NCBI GenBank assembly: GCA_033782935.1
Contig: JAWQEG010000287.1
Coordinates: forward strand, 806,001 to 870,000
Direction of reading: 5' to 3'
Origin: Petrolisthes cinctipes
Lineage: Eukaryota > Arthropoda > Malacostraca > Decapoda > Porcellanidae
Length of the DNA: 64,000 nt
A program made the translations under genes and the position numbers. Shown here in pieces: positions 33,641 to 42,750 of this stretch. Positions within the stretch are counted from its first letter, which is position 1. Each line of letters starts with the position of its first letter. The notes beneath the pieces were generated by a model that saw nothing but the letters and a program-made list of their open reading frames with translations, did not search any database and was not told the DNA's origin.

Positions 33641-34272
33641 TGCAGCCTCCACAAACCCACACCATCCACTACACTACATGGCACAACACACACACACACA
33701 CACACACACTTGTTGCAGCCTCCACAAACCCACACCATCCACAACACTACATGACACAACACACACACAAACACTTGCTGCAGCCTCCACAAACCCACAC
33801 CATCCACTACACTACATGACACAACACACACACACACACTTGCTGCAGCCTCCACAAACCCACACCATCCACTACACTACATGACACAACACACACACAA
33901 ACACTTGCTGCAGCCTCCACAAACCCACACCATCCACTACACTACATGACACAACATACACACACACACTTGCTGCAGCCTCCACAAACCCACACCATCC
34001 ACTACACTACATGACACAACACACACACACACACACAAACACTTGCTGCAGCCTCCACAAACCCACACCATCCACTACACTACATGACACAACACACACA
34101 CATGCCAAGGAACATCAAAACAACACCCAGTACACAATACCATACACAAATACTATCATCTCTTACACCCTGCCCACCCCAAACCAATCTCCAGAAACAT
34201 ATCCATACTCAAATCACTCATCAGTCCATCCAAACACTCAAAAACAACACCCAGCTGCATGCACCACCTCCT
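33345..34272 (+). pseudogene. LINE (Jockey-like) ORF2 C-terminal fragment
   Basis: Reads IQNRALKTITGCTATTPTD, KVLKIKDHLDMRGTQTLAAA, then after the minisatellite MPRNIKTTP and NLQKHIHTQITHQSIQTL, ending HAPPP. These are recognisable pieces of the region after RT in arthropod Jockey-like ORF2 proteins (IQNRALRxITGC). It is 5'-truncated and inserted directly against the THAP exon. The internal LAAASTNPHHPLHYM segment is amplified ninefold. Confidence 0.72.
33489..34106 (+). repeat. Nine-copy coding-derived minisatellite
   Basis: TTGCTGCAGCCTCCACAAAC recurs near 33489, 33556, 33637, 33710, 33775, 33841, 33905, 33970 and 34044 (two copies read TTGTTG). Each is followed by CCACACCATCCAC, ACACTACATGRCACAACA and a variable (CA)n. 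The period of 64-82 bp varies with the CA run length. Confidence 0.92.
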
Positions 34273-34377
34273 GACATTTCTGGGGAATTTATGATATTTC
34301 AGATTGCTGGTTTTGGCAGGTGTGCAGCCATATACTGCACATATTCTTGGTTTCCCCATAAGGCACAAATGAGTCAA
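34273..34377 (-). pseudogene. THAP zinc-finger exon, truncated
   Basis: Starts MTHLCLMGKPRICAVYGC and continues to LKYHKFPRN. C-A-V-x-G-C and the following (Y/F)HKFPR match the N-terminal half of a THAP domain (C2CH zinc finger used by P-element transposases to bind their ends). The second half, with C-x2-H and AVPTIF-type residues, is missing because the LINE fragment abuts at 34272. Confidence 0.7.
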
Positions 34378-35325
34378 TATATAAATAAATTAAGGCAAAA
34401 ACGGGTCAAAAACGCAGAGCTATCACATCTACCACACCAGTACAACCGAGGATGATTACTTGACTACGTGACGTCACAACAGGGTCTGAGAAAGCCCGCG
34501 GTTCCAATAATATCCGCCATGCGCATACCTCTCTATTATAGTCATTATACCGTGGTCTGTACCTTCCCTCCCTCAGGCAGTTACAAGCGCACAAGTTGCC
34601 AATTGTCCATTTTTTTCTTCTTTTTCTCTAATTACATATGTATAATATTTTTCTCCCATATGACGTGAATGACAAACCACACTGTCTGCATCTAATAATG
34701 TATAACATTCTGTTTGTAGGAAACTTATAGTCGCAAATAAAAGAAATTAAATTATTTTATATAAACCTTGTTGAAATCGGAATGACACCTTCGCATTGAA
34801 CGTCTTGTATTTCTCTTATATTTATATTTATCTCAAATCTGACGCCACTGTCAAATTATGGATAAGAATGAATGTTATATGTATATATAAATCTTATTGA
34901 TGCAGCTAAAAACAGTTCAGTGCAAAGAGTGGTATAAATATTTTCAAGCCGCATTTTGGGTTAAACTCTCAATAAAAAAAAATTCTTGGGCTTCATTATA
35001 TTCTGGAAAACGTGATTAAGTTCAAAATTTAATGCAGAGGGTAATGCTATATAAAAAAGTATACATAAACAATGCAATAGTCGAGTTACGAGTAAATTAA
35101 TAGAGATGTGTTGTGTTGCAAGTGTAGAGTCAATGCCTACAGAGAAGGACAGGTAAAGCCAGCATCACAGCAGCCAATCACAGAGCTCCATTCATATCTC
35201 GGGCTAGGCTCACCAAGGACCTCGGTCGAGCGGCTGGACAAGTAAAAGTAAACGGAGTATAGTTGGAAATTTATCCTTTTTACTCCTTGCACTTCTATAT
35301 GTTTGGCAGAAAAACGATATGTAGG

Positions 35326-35955
35326 TTATAAATATTTTGTATTTCTGTACACATGTTCCCTAAGACAATCGCTGTTGACACTCTTGTCCCCTGTTAACTG
35401 AAATCCATGGTCCAGCAAGATATTTCTTACAAGTGTTATTAGGTGAGGTGGATCAGCGAATACAAAAACTTGATGTGGAGCAGCTGGGTTTGAAAATGAA
35501 ATTTGTTCAATCAATATACCTAGATTGTTCCACAACTGAATATTTGTAGGGGCTGTGTCATTTACCATGGCAACAATAAGAAAACCAGCAGCTTCTACTT
35601 GTTCCATAGCCTTTAAGAGGTGTTCTTTGGTCACACGAACATCAAAATCGTAATATGGAAGCTGCTTCCAAGGTGATGTCAATCCTCTCAGTATTATGCT
35701 TTGAATCGTAAATAATTCCTGTTGATTTGTCATACTCTCACTGAGAACACACGGAAGTTTCATCCAAGAACAAGGTACAAAGACGATCTCTCTCAGTCAT
35801 TGTGTCTGACTTATGTTTTAGCAGTCACAAAACTGATTCTAATATCCCAGGTTCCACTGCAAGATTTGAGACCCATTTGTTGATGGTCCTAACTAAAGGG
35901 AGAGGAAACGTCTTTTTACGTAAGTTATACGTTTAAGTATATCTCTTTAGTATAT
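35326..35955 (-). pseudogene. P-element/THAP9-type transposase catalytic fragment
   Basis: The minus frame gives KTFPLPLVRTINKWVSN, EPGILESVL, TMTERDRLCTLFLDETSV (first catalytic Asp), YDFDVRVTKEHLL, GFLIVAMVNDTAPTNIQLW (second Asp) and FVFADPPHLITLVRNILLDH. This order matches the RNase H-like core of P-element transposases. Two in-frame stops interrupt the 5' part. The C-terminal Glu-bearing region is absent here; a similar region appears on the other strand at 22432-22800. It lies just outside the large foldback. Confidence 0.82.
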
Positions 35956-36182
35956 CTCTTGGCCTTGCAATAACGTTTACGGTTATTCGGGGCTCTTCCA
36001 CAGAACTCTTTCAGTTGACCACGGATTATGAAGTCCCCAATTAATAGAGTTTCTTCCTCCTCCTTTGTGGGCTCCGCCAATACCTGGTAACTGTTGGAAG
36101 TTATTATTGGTAGGTAGGTTCTGCGTGCAGTCTCCTGTCTCGCTTCGTATTTGGTTGTCTAAGGGGACAAACACAGCTAGTT

Positions 36183-37007
36183 ATGCCCGGTTCACGTTAG
36201 TCCGTATGTACGGATCCGACATCCGTTAATGACGTTACGAACTGTACGGAGGAAAGGCTACTGAGGAGATAAGCTCCGTCCTGCGCTACGGAGCCGTTTG
36301 TTTGGGCAGTATCATAATTATATCCAAGGATACTCACCCACCATGCTGATAAGAGTTTCGTCCTGGTCGGGAGACGACATTCTGGAAATAAGAGGCAAAA
36401 GTAAAATGAAGAATGGTTACTAGAAAAAAAATTAACTTTAGACTAGAGTTATCAAATCTATAATAATATTTATGTACTATGGCATAATATATATATATAT
36501 ATATATCTGTTAATTATTCACGCCATATATATACTTTGGCATAAAACGTATTATCATACCTGATAACTATAGTTGGTGTTAATATAGCAGGGGAATGGTG
36601 TAATTCACTGTCTGCTCCAATTCTCACATTGTTTTGTTTACAACTGGACCGATGCTGTGGTGCTGTGCTTGCAGTATCCATCAACAAAATTTTTATCCTC
36701 ACAGAAATTGATGTGCATTTAACAAATACAAGTTAATAATTATAATATTTGAATAAATTTACACCTTTATTTGTGCACAAATATTTCAATTTCATATTTT
36801 CATGATATGATGAAAAGTCAACAACATTATACACGGACAACACCGCCGCCGTGCTTCCGTAAAAGATGACATGAGTTCATCTTTGCTGGATCCGTTCCAT
36901 GTCTTGCCTGGGATGGTAGAAGAGCCCCGGTTCACATATACACGGCCGTTCGTGACGTCGTTGACGGATATCGGATCCGTACATACTGGCTAATGTAAAC
37001 CGAGCAT
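36183..37007. mobile_element. 825-bp TIR element, TAGTT flanks
   Basis: Left ATGCCCGGTTCACGTTAG and right (inverted) ATGCTCGGTTTACATTAG begin inverted repeats of about 58 bp. They share GTATGTACGGATCCGA, ATCCGT and GACGT-ACGAAC. TAGTT occurs at 36178-36182 and 37008-37012. There is no transposase inside. The superfamily is not clear from the 5-bp TSD. Confidence 0.8.
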
Positions 37008-37096
37008 TAGTTGTATCTAGGCAGGTGGCAGCGTGTGTAGGGGCGGGAGTAGGTGTTGAGGCAGGGGTCGTGGTCACAGGGGAGGCATGGATAATC

Positions 37097-37128
37097 CCAG
37101 GGTCCATAGAATATTCTATGGACCCTGG
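37097..37128. repeat. Perfect 32-bp palindrome
   Basis: CCAGGGTCCATAGAAT followed by its exact complement, with no loop. GGATAATC flanks it directly on the left (37089-37096) and overlaps its right end by two bases (37127-37134). Confidence 0.92.
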
Positions 37129-37159
37129 ATAATCCGACATGGGCAGGTTAATGGCGTGA

Positions 37160-38690
37160 GACGGGCTCGACACCTTTTCTCTCTTCATACCATCTCTCCC
37201 TTTATTCTCTCTCTCAACCATGCATCTCTTCCTCCTCTCATTCTTTCCACCATCTCTCCCTTCTCTCTCTCTCTACCATCCCTGCTTTCCTTTCTTCCTT
37301 CTCCTGTGGATCATCTTGTGCTCAAAGAAGGTATTTTATATGAATTCCAGAAATTCATCATTCTCACTTCCAACCCTTTCATTCATATCACCCAACGCTA
37401 TTATATATCTCCTTTCAAGTCCTCCCAAACTGTCGTTCATCTTCCCAAAACTTTCTCATTTCCCTTCTTCCCATTCTGGTGTGCACGTTGACTTGTGCAT
37501 ACGACCAGACCCAAGCATACTTCACAACCCATATCTTTGCTGTCAACCACACTATTCTTGTACCCTTCCATCCATGCCCGTCCACTCCCTTCCATACCCT
37601 TTGGGACACCAGCATTTTTCATCCATACCAGCCCATAATTATCACTCCTCCATCCCATCCCACATCATACTATCCCATCAGGACCCACACTACTCCACCC
37701 CACCCCTTAAAATGGCTTTCTGTCTTAACACACACATTCACACAACATCTTGAAACATTCGACAACTTCTCTTCACTTCATCCACCACCAACGTTTATCG
37801 CTACTACTGTTATGCATATACCACTGGCCACCTCTTTCCTTAATCCCTCTGGCCAATTTTGTCCCTCAATCCCACCCTTCCTTACCTCCCTCCTCACTAT
37901 TTTCAGTCTTTCCTTCCTCCACTCTGTCCATCTTTCCTCAATGTTTGTTTCCCTGTCCAACCCTGGCTTTCTTTTTTCCTCAGACCAATTCCCTTCCCAC
38001 TCTGGTCATCACTCATCCAGTCCCATCCAAGCTTGTAAATTTCTCTCTGCCAATCTCTTCCCTACACTACCCATCTTCTCCACACATCCCTCACCGAATC
38101 TGGCCATCTTTACCTTAGTTCCCTTTTCCTTCCCTTCCTGATCCCCTCTATTTCCTTCAATATTTCCCTCTTTCCCTTCCACTCTGGCCAAATTCATCAC
38201 ATCTCTCCCTCTCGTCCAGCCATCCTTCATCCTGTCTCTCCTTCGTTCGACCATCTTTCATCCTGTTCCTCCCCCTCCCTCGTCTAGCCATCCTTCATCC
38301 TGTCCCTCCCTCGTCTAGCCATCCTTCATCCTGCCTCTCCTTCGTCCGACCATCCTTCAATTTTTCCATCTCCACTTAACCATCCTTTATCCCATATCTC
38401 CCTCACTTGGCCATCCTTCATCTTTCCCACTTCTCAGCCACTCTTTGCATCTCTCCTGCCACCCTTATCTTTCTTCATACTATCCTTTCCATCTCTCCAT
38501 CCTCCATCCTTCCCATCTCTCCTTCACTGACCATCCTCCATCCTTCCCATTTCTCCTTCACTGACATCCTCCATCCTTCCCATCTCTCCTTCACTGACCA
38601 TTCTCCATCCTTCCCATCTCTCCTTCACTGATCATCCTCCATCCTTCCCATCTCTCCTTCACTGACCATCCTTATCCCTTTATAATTAAA
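37160..38690. repeat. Pyrimidine-rich low-complexity tract
   Basis: About 1.5 kb of C/T-rich sequence built on CCATCYYTCATCC-like words. Long apparent ORFs on both strands are products of the composition. The strand asymmetry could support triplex or other non-B DNA (inference). Confidence 0.85.
38508..38675 (+). repeat. 34-bp minisatellite, five units
   Basis: TCCATCCTTCCCATCTCTCC then TTCACTGACCATCC, repeated about five times with one-base changes, at the end of the pyrimidine tract. Confidence 0.88.
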
Positions 38691-39208
38691 AGCCTCCTGT
38701 GACACCGTAATAATCTTCACCTGCCGAGAAGAAGAAAAACAAAGCAGTTATATTTATTCCATACCTTGAATCCCAACTGTAACCTGGCAATATTATTATT
38801 CTTATAGGGGAAGGGAGTGGCTACGTGCCTGGCATTTCCAGACAAACAGCCCCCAGTACTTGGACATGCCCCTACCTAGACCTACCTAACCGTGTGTGTG
38901 CCTACCAAAATACAATACAATAAATAGAGAGAATATAGAGCTCCAAGCAGGGGGCATCTAAAAACAACAAATGTCCAACTACAACAACAAAACTAACTAC
39001 TCTGAAACAAACAAACAAACAACAACAACAACAACACTACAGTACCCTGAAATAAAACAGCAAATCGCCTTAGTAATACAACATTAGCCAGGACAGTGGG
39101 TCAAAACAAATGTATAGGTTTCACACTCACTCAACCTGCCACGACGGGTTGCTCCAGCGATGGTGGAACAGTGTTAACCAACCTGAAAAGAAGAAGTTAT
39201 TTAATATT
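38691..39208. other. No gene seen
   Basis: Non-coding, with an (AAC)n-type simple repeat near 39007-39035. Ends at the ATATT target duplication (39204-39208) of the Gmr1-like element. Confidence 0.6.
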
Positions 39209-39773
39209 ATCACGCTTAGGTCTAGCTATAATTAAGTCTTAGAGCCCAGATGACTTCCACGTGATAAAACTTAAGAGTAGGTTCGGATTTATACTTGTAA
39301 ATGAAGGGCTGAATAACGGTTTAATTATATATAAAAGCAAACTATATACAGAAGTTACAGACATTGGACAACATAATAATGTTACCACAAGATTCACATT
39401 TAACCTATACAGTAAATTATATCCTAAACATAATATTATACCCTAAATACACCTTAGTAACCTATATGTGGAGGAACGGTAATGAACACAGAATATAAGG
39501 GTAACAAAGAGGAAAATAGTAGAAATACTCAAGGGCTGGCAGGGAGTCTTGGCAGGAGTGTGTGTGTGAGAGTCAAGCTCGCTGTAGGATGTGCTGACTT
39601 TTCTGCCGGCTGAATCCCTTTTTATACCGTCCGAAATCTTGGGGGGGTGAAGAGGGGAATCGCTTTGGCAAATGTTGATTGGAGGAATAGATTAAACGAG
39701 GGAACGAGGGAAATTCCAGTTGTGTGTGTGTCGATCTTGGTGTTTCACGAGATAGGTTCGCAGAACCGTAACA
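39209..39773 (-). repeat. Gmr1-like 3' LTR
   Basis: 565 bp, near-identical to 58032-58600. In element sense it starts TGTTACGG and ends GCGTGAT. The two LTRs differ in length by 4 bp, accounted for by the (GT)n run. Confidence 0.92.
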
Positions 39774-40582
39774 CCCCACCGTCGAAGACCTCTGTAGTAC
39801 TCACGAAAGAGGTGAAGTATCTTCGGGATCAGAGACTGGAGAGCGGGACAGAGAATCTGCGATGATGTTGTCCACCCCTTTAATATGCTTCACAACGAGG
39901 TTATAGTGTTGTGTCCATAAGGCCAGGGGGTTATGGTCTGAGAATGCCAGTGTTATGTGTGGTGCGTGTCGTAAGTAGCATTGGAATTTCTGTAGGGCAG
40001 ATATCAGAGCTAGTGCCTCCTTTTTAATTGTTGAGTAAGCGATCTGGTGTTTCTTCAGTTTAGCAGAATGATAGGCTACTGGATGAAGTATTCAACTCAC
40101 GGGGTCATGTTGAAGGAGGACAGCACCAACTCCAACTCCACTTGCATCTATTTGAAGGTGAAGAGGTTGAGAGAAGTCTGGGGCATGCACTACAGGATGA
40201 GAAGCTAGCAGGGTCTTGAGGCGTGCAAAGGACTAGTTACAAACGTCATTCCATTGGAAGGGAACCGAGGAGCTTGTGAGGTCAGTCAGTGGTGCAGCGA
40301 AGGTTGAGAAGTTACTGCAAAAGCGTCTGTAGAACCCCGCCATACAAAGGAAGCGTAGGAGTTCTTTGCGAGTAGACGGAGTTGGGAAGGACAGGATAGC
40401 TTCCACGTTCGCTGACTTGGGTCTCACCACTCCCTGACCTACTGTATGACCCAGATATGTTACCGTGCCTCTGCCGAAAGTTGATTTGGCTAGGTTGATG
40501 GTCAATCCTGCATCCTGTAGCTTCTTGAACAGACGCTGAAGTCTTGACACATGCTCCTCCCACGTGTTAGCCACCACCACTA
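39774..40582 (-). pseudogene. Gmr1-like RT thumb and RNase H
   Basis: The minus frame continues the RT after its interruption: VVVANTWEEHVSRLQRLF, VTYLGHTVGQG, FLCMAGFYRRFCSNF. RNase H follows with LQIDASGVGVGAVLLQ, IAYSTIKKEALALISAL, FSDHNPLALW and VDNIIADSLSR, so all its acidic residues are visible. A stop near 40098 and small frame changes break it. The polypurine tract (GGTGGGG, 39774-39780 inverted) abuts the LTR. Confidence 0.87.
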
Positions 40583-41060
40583 TAGTCAACCACTAGGAAA
40601 CTGGCGGTTTAGGTGGGGCCAAATCGGGGATTTCCCCCCAAGCAGTGCTACCACATTTGGCTTTCCAACCCACATCACTATCAAAAACCACACCAAAATG
40701 GCAACGTTTTCGTACAGTGGTGCACTGATTCTATAAATATAGTCTTTAAATGGTGAGAGAGAGGTCAGGAAATTAATGTGGTCAGTCAGGTCACTTCTCC
40801 TTTAGACTCCACAATGGAAGGAAGAACATCCCCTGCTCACCACCCACACTGGCTCCATAGTCGTGAGAAGAAAATAATTTTCTACGTAAATTCGTACTTT
40901 GCAGAAGAAAATGTTCACCACGTACAAAATCCTATCGCATCTTCCTTCTACACACACACACACAAAGTCATAGCCCTTCCCTACTTACACCTGCCATTAA
41001 TCCTTACATTCAATGGAGTCCTGACCTCACCCTACCAGGCGCCCTCCCTCCCCTCCCCCC

Positions 41061-41093
<33 letters not shown>

Positions 41094-41376
41094 GGTTTAG
41101 AAATGATTGATTTAGAAATGCCATGAGGCATTTGGTGGCGCAACAGCTATGGTCATATACCACCCAACACAAAGTAGTCATCTACATCATTAATAAAATA
41201 TTTACACAAACTAAACAGACTTCTCCACCCCGAAAGGGATAGGCAGCATGAATAAAAGAACATACAAACTAAAAGGCACATTTATACTAAAAAAAAACAA
41301 CCTGACTAATTCAAGTAAAATATATAAAAGATAAGAAAACGTTGAACTATCTAAAAAGCCATAAATATAATAAAAT

Positions 41377-42202
41377 TCACAACTTTTGGAGGAGGCCAGC
41401 CTCCTCCACATAGGAGAGGGTGTTCCCTCCCACACTACAAGCCTCCTCCCCGTGCACCTGGGAGAGACTGTAAGAACCGTCACCCTTCCGGTACTCGGAG
41501 AGGTGCCTACGACGAAGGTCCCCAAGGCTGGGACACTCGACAATAAGATGCCGTACTGTCAAAGGGACAAGACAATCATCACAGTAGGGAGGGTGAGCCC
41601 TCTCCATTAAAAAGCCATGAGTCAATAATGTGTGGCCAATCCGGAAACGGACAAGAGCTGTCTCCCACCGGTGGGACAGGCCACTGTAGCTCCACAAACC
41701 AAGACGCTGGCGGATGTCGCGGAGCTTGTTAGCCCCGACGGCGTCCCATCTGTCCTGCCAGCAGGAACGAACGGTAGCATCTATGTAGGGTCGAAGGTCC
41801 ACTGCAGGAACAGAATGACGCCTGGCAGGAGGCCGGGAATTGGAGACCACAGCCTTAGCCAGGGCGTCAGCCCGCTCATTCCCATCAACACCCACATGGG
41901 CCGGGACCCAACAAAAAGTGACTTTCCGGCCACGACGACCCAGGAGGACAAGCCACTCAAGAATGGCCAACACCAGGGGATGGGAAGAGTTAAAATTGCA
42001 CAAGGCCTGCAAGGCACTACAGGAATCGCTAAAAATAGTAAACAAAGGCTGAGGGAGAGTAAAAATCACTTGGAGGGCATATAAAATGGCCGAGAGCTCA
42101 GCAGTAAAAATGGACATGACAGAAGGGAGCCTGCCTCCACGGCAAAAGTCAGGAAAGACAACTCCAAAGCCAACTCCAGCATCAGACTTTGACCCATCAG
42201 TG
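41377..42202 (-). pseudogene. LINE copy 2 ORF2 C-terminus: RNase H and zinc motif
   Basis: Starts right at the gypsy boundary with DGSKSDAG. FTAELSAILYAL, FSDSCSALQAL and NERADALAKA give the RNase H acidic residues; the first Asp, in YTDGS, lies on the junction. It ends with the C-terminal Cys/His motif YCDDCLVPLTVRHLIVEC and an extension (about 45 residues) that copy 1 lacks. The frame is open to a stop at 41377. Confidence 0.9.
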
Positions 42203-42739
42203 TGTTGGTGGGTGGTGTAGCCACCAACTATAAGTTGTACTGCTACCTAAAGAAGGCTCCTGTGTAAGGGCCGCTGTCAGGGTTTCTCCACTACACTTCT
42301 CAGCCTCAGGAGCTAGTGTCTATAACTCTCTTTAAGAAGTGTTAGTGTCTATAACTCTCTTTAAGAAGTGTTAGTGTCTATAACTCTCTTTAAGAAGTGC
42401 TCAAGGAAGAGAGAGATGCGGTGAATAGTTCCTTATTTATTGTCAAAAATTAGTTAACAGTATATACAATTCTCTGCGTACTTGACGTTAACAAAGCTAA
42501 GAGTATTTGGTTATGGTATTAAATGTATAATACATATGTTGTATACATGAAATTCTGCAAGAGTATGCAGACAATGGCATTACACAAAATGGCAAAGAGA
42601 ATATGCTGAAAGAAATTGCATAGGCTATCTGCATGAAGGAATGTAATGGTAAATGAATCACAATACAGGGCTGGTAGATAATTAGAGAATGGTTACACAC
42701 TCAATCAAAGAAAATCGACCTATTTTATGGTACACTACA
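42203..42739 (-). repeat. Gypsy 2 3' LTR
   Basis: 537 bp. Contains three copies of a 29-bp unit (AGTGTCTATAACTCTCTTTA...), where the 5' LTR has two; that one unit accounts for the 29-bp length difference. Otherwise the LTRs differ at only a handful of positions. The polypurine tract CTAGGGGGGGAGTAT (minus strand, 42740-42754) adjoins it. Confidence 0.94.
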
Positions 42740-42750
42740 ATACTCCCCCC

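Larger units (their letters stand above)
31778..34554 (-). mobile_element. P-like transposon with 8-bp TSD and THAP exon
   Basis: GTCTGTAC at 31770-31777 is repeated exactly at 34555-34562. The ends begin CACGGTATAATAACTATA and, inverted, CACGGTATAATGACTATA. AGAGAGGTAT and GCGCATGG-like blocks follow, and a subterminal GTTGTGACGTCACGTAGT motif appears in both arms. An 8-bp duplication plus a THAP zinc-finger exon (34273-34377) fits the P superfamily. The catalytic part is absent, and the interior is filled by AT-rich repeats and a LINE fragment. Confidence 0.8.
31075..35195. mobile_element. Large foldback with arms of about 0.5 kb
   Basis: ATGAATGGAGCTCTGTGATTGG at 31075 is inverted at the right end (CCAATCACAGAGCTCCATTCAT, ending 35195). 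Diverged inverted similarity continues inward for roughly 500 bp (shared blocks include AACGTGATTAAGTT, TTGGGTTAAACTC-type and AGAATGAATGTTATAT). Removing the P-like element in its loop leaves about 1.3 kb. No transposase is visible. Confidence 0.7.

Noticed and set aside
33470..33884. His/Thr-rich ORFs across the CA-rich minisatellite
   Set aside because: Only the LAAASTNPHHPLHYM pieces derive from a LINE; the HTHTH runs are translated CA repeats.
37087..38254. Several overlapping ORFs of 100-220 residues
   Set aside because: All fall in the pyrimidine-rich tract, with Ser/Pro/Leu/His bias on one strand and Arg/Glu/Gly on the other; composition artefacts.
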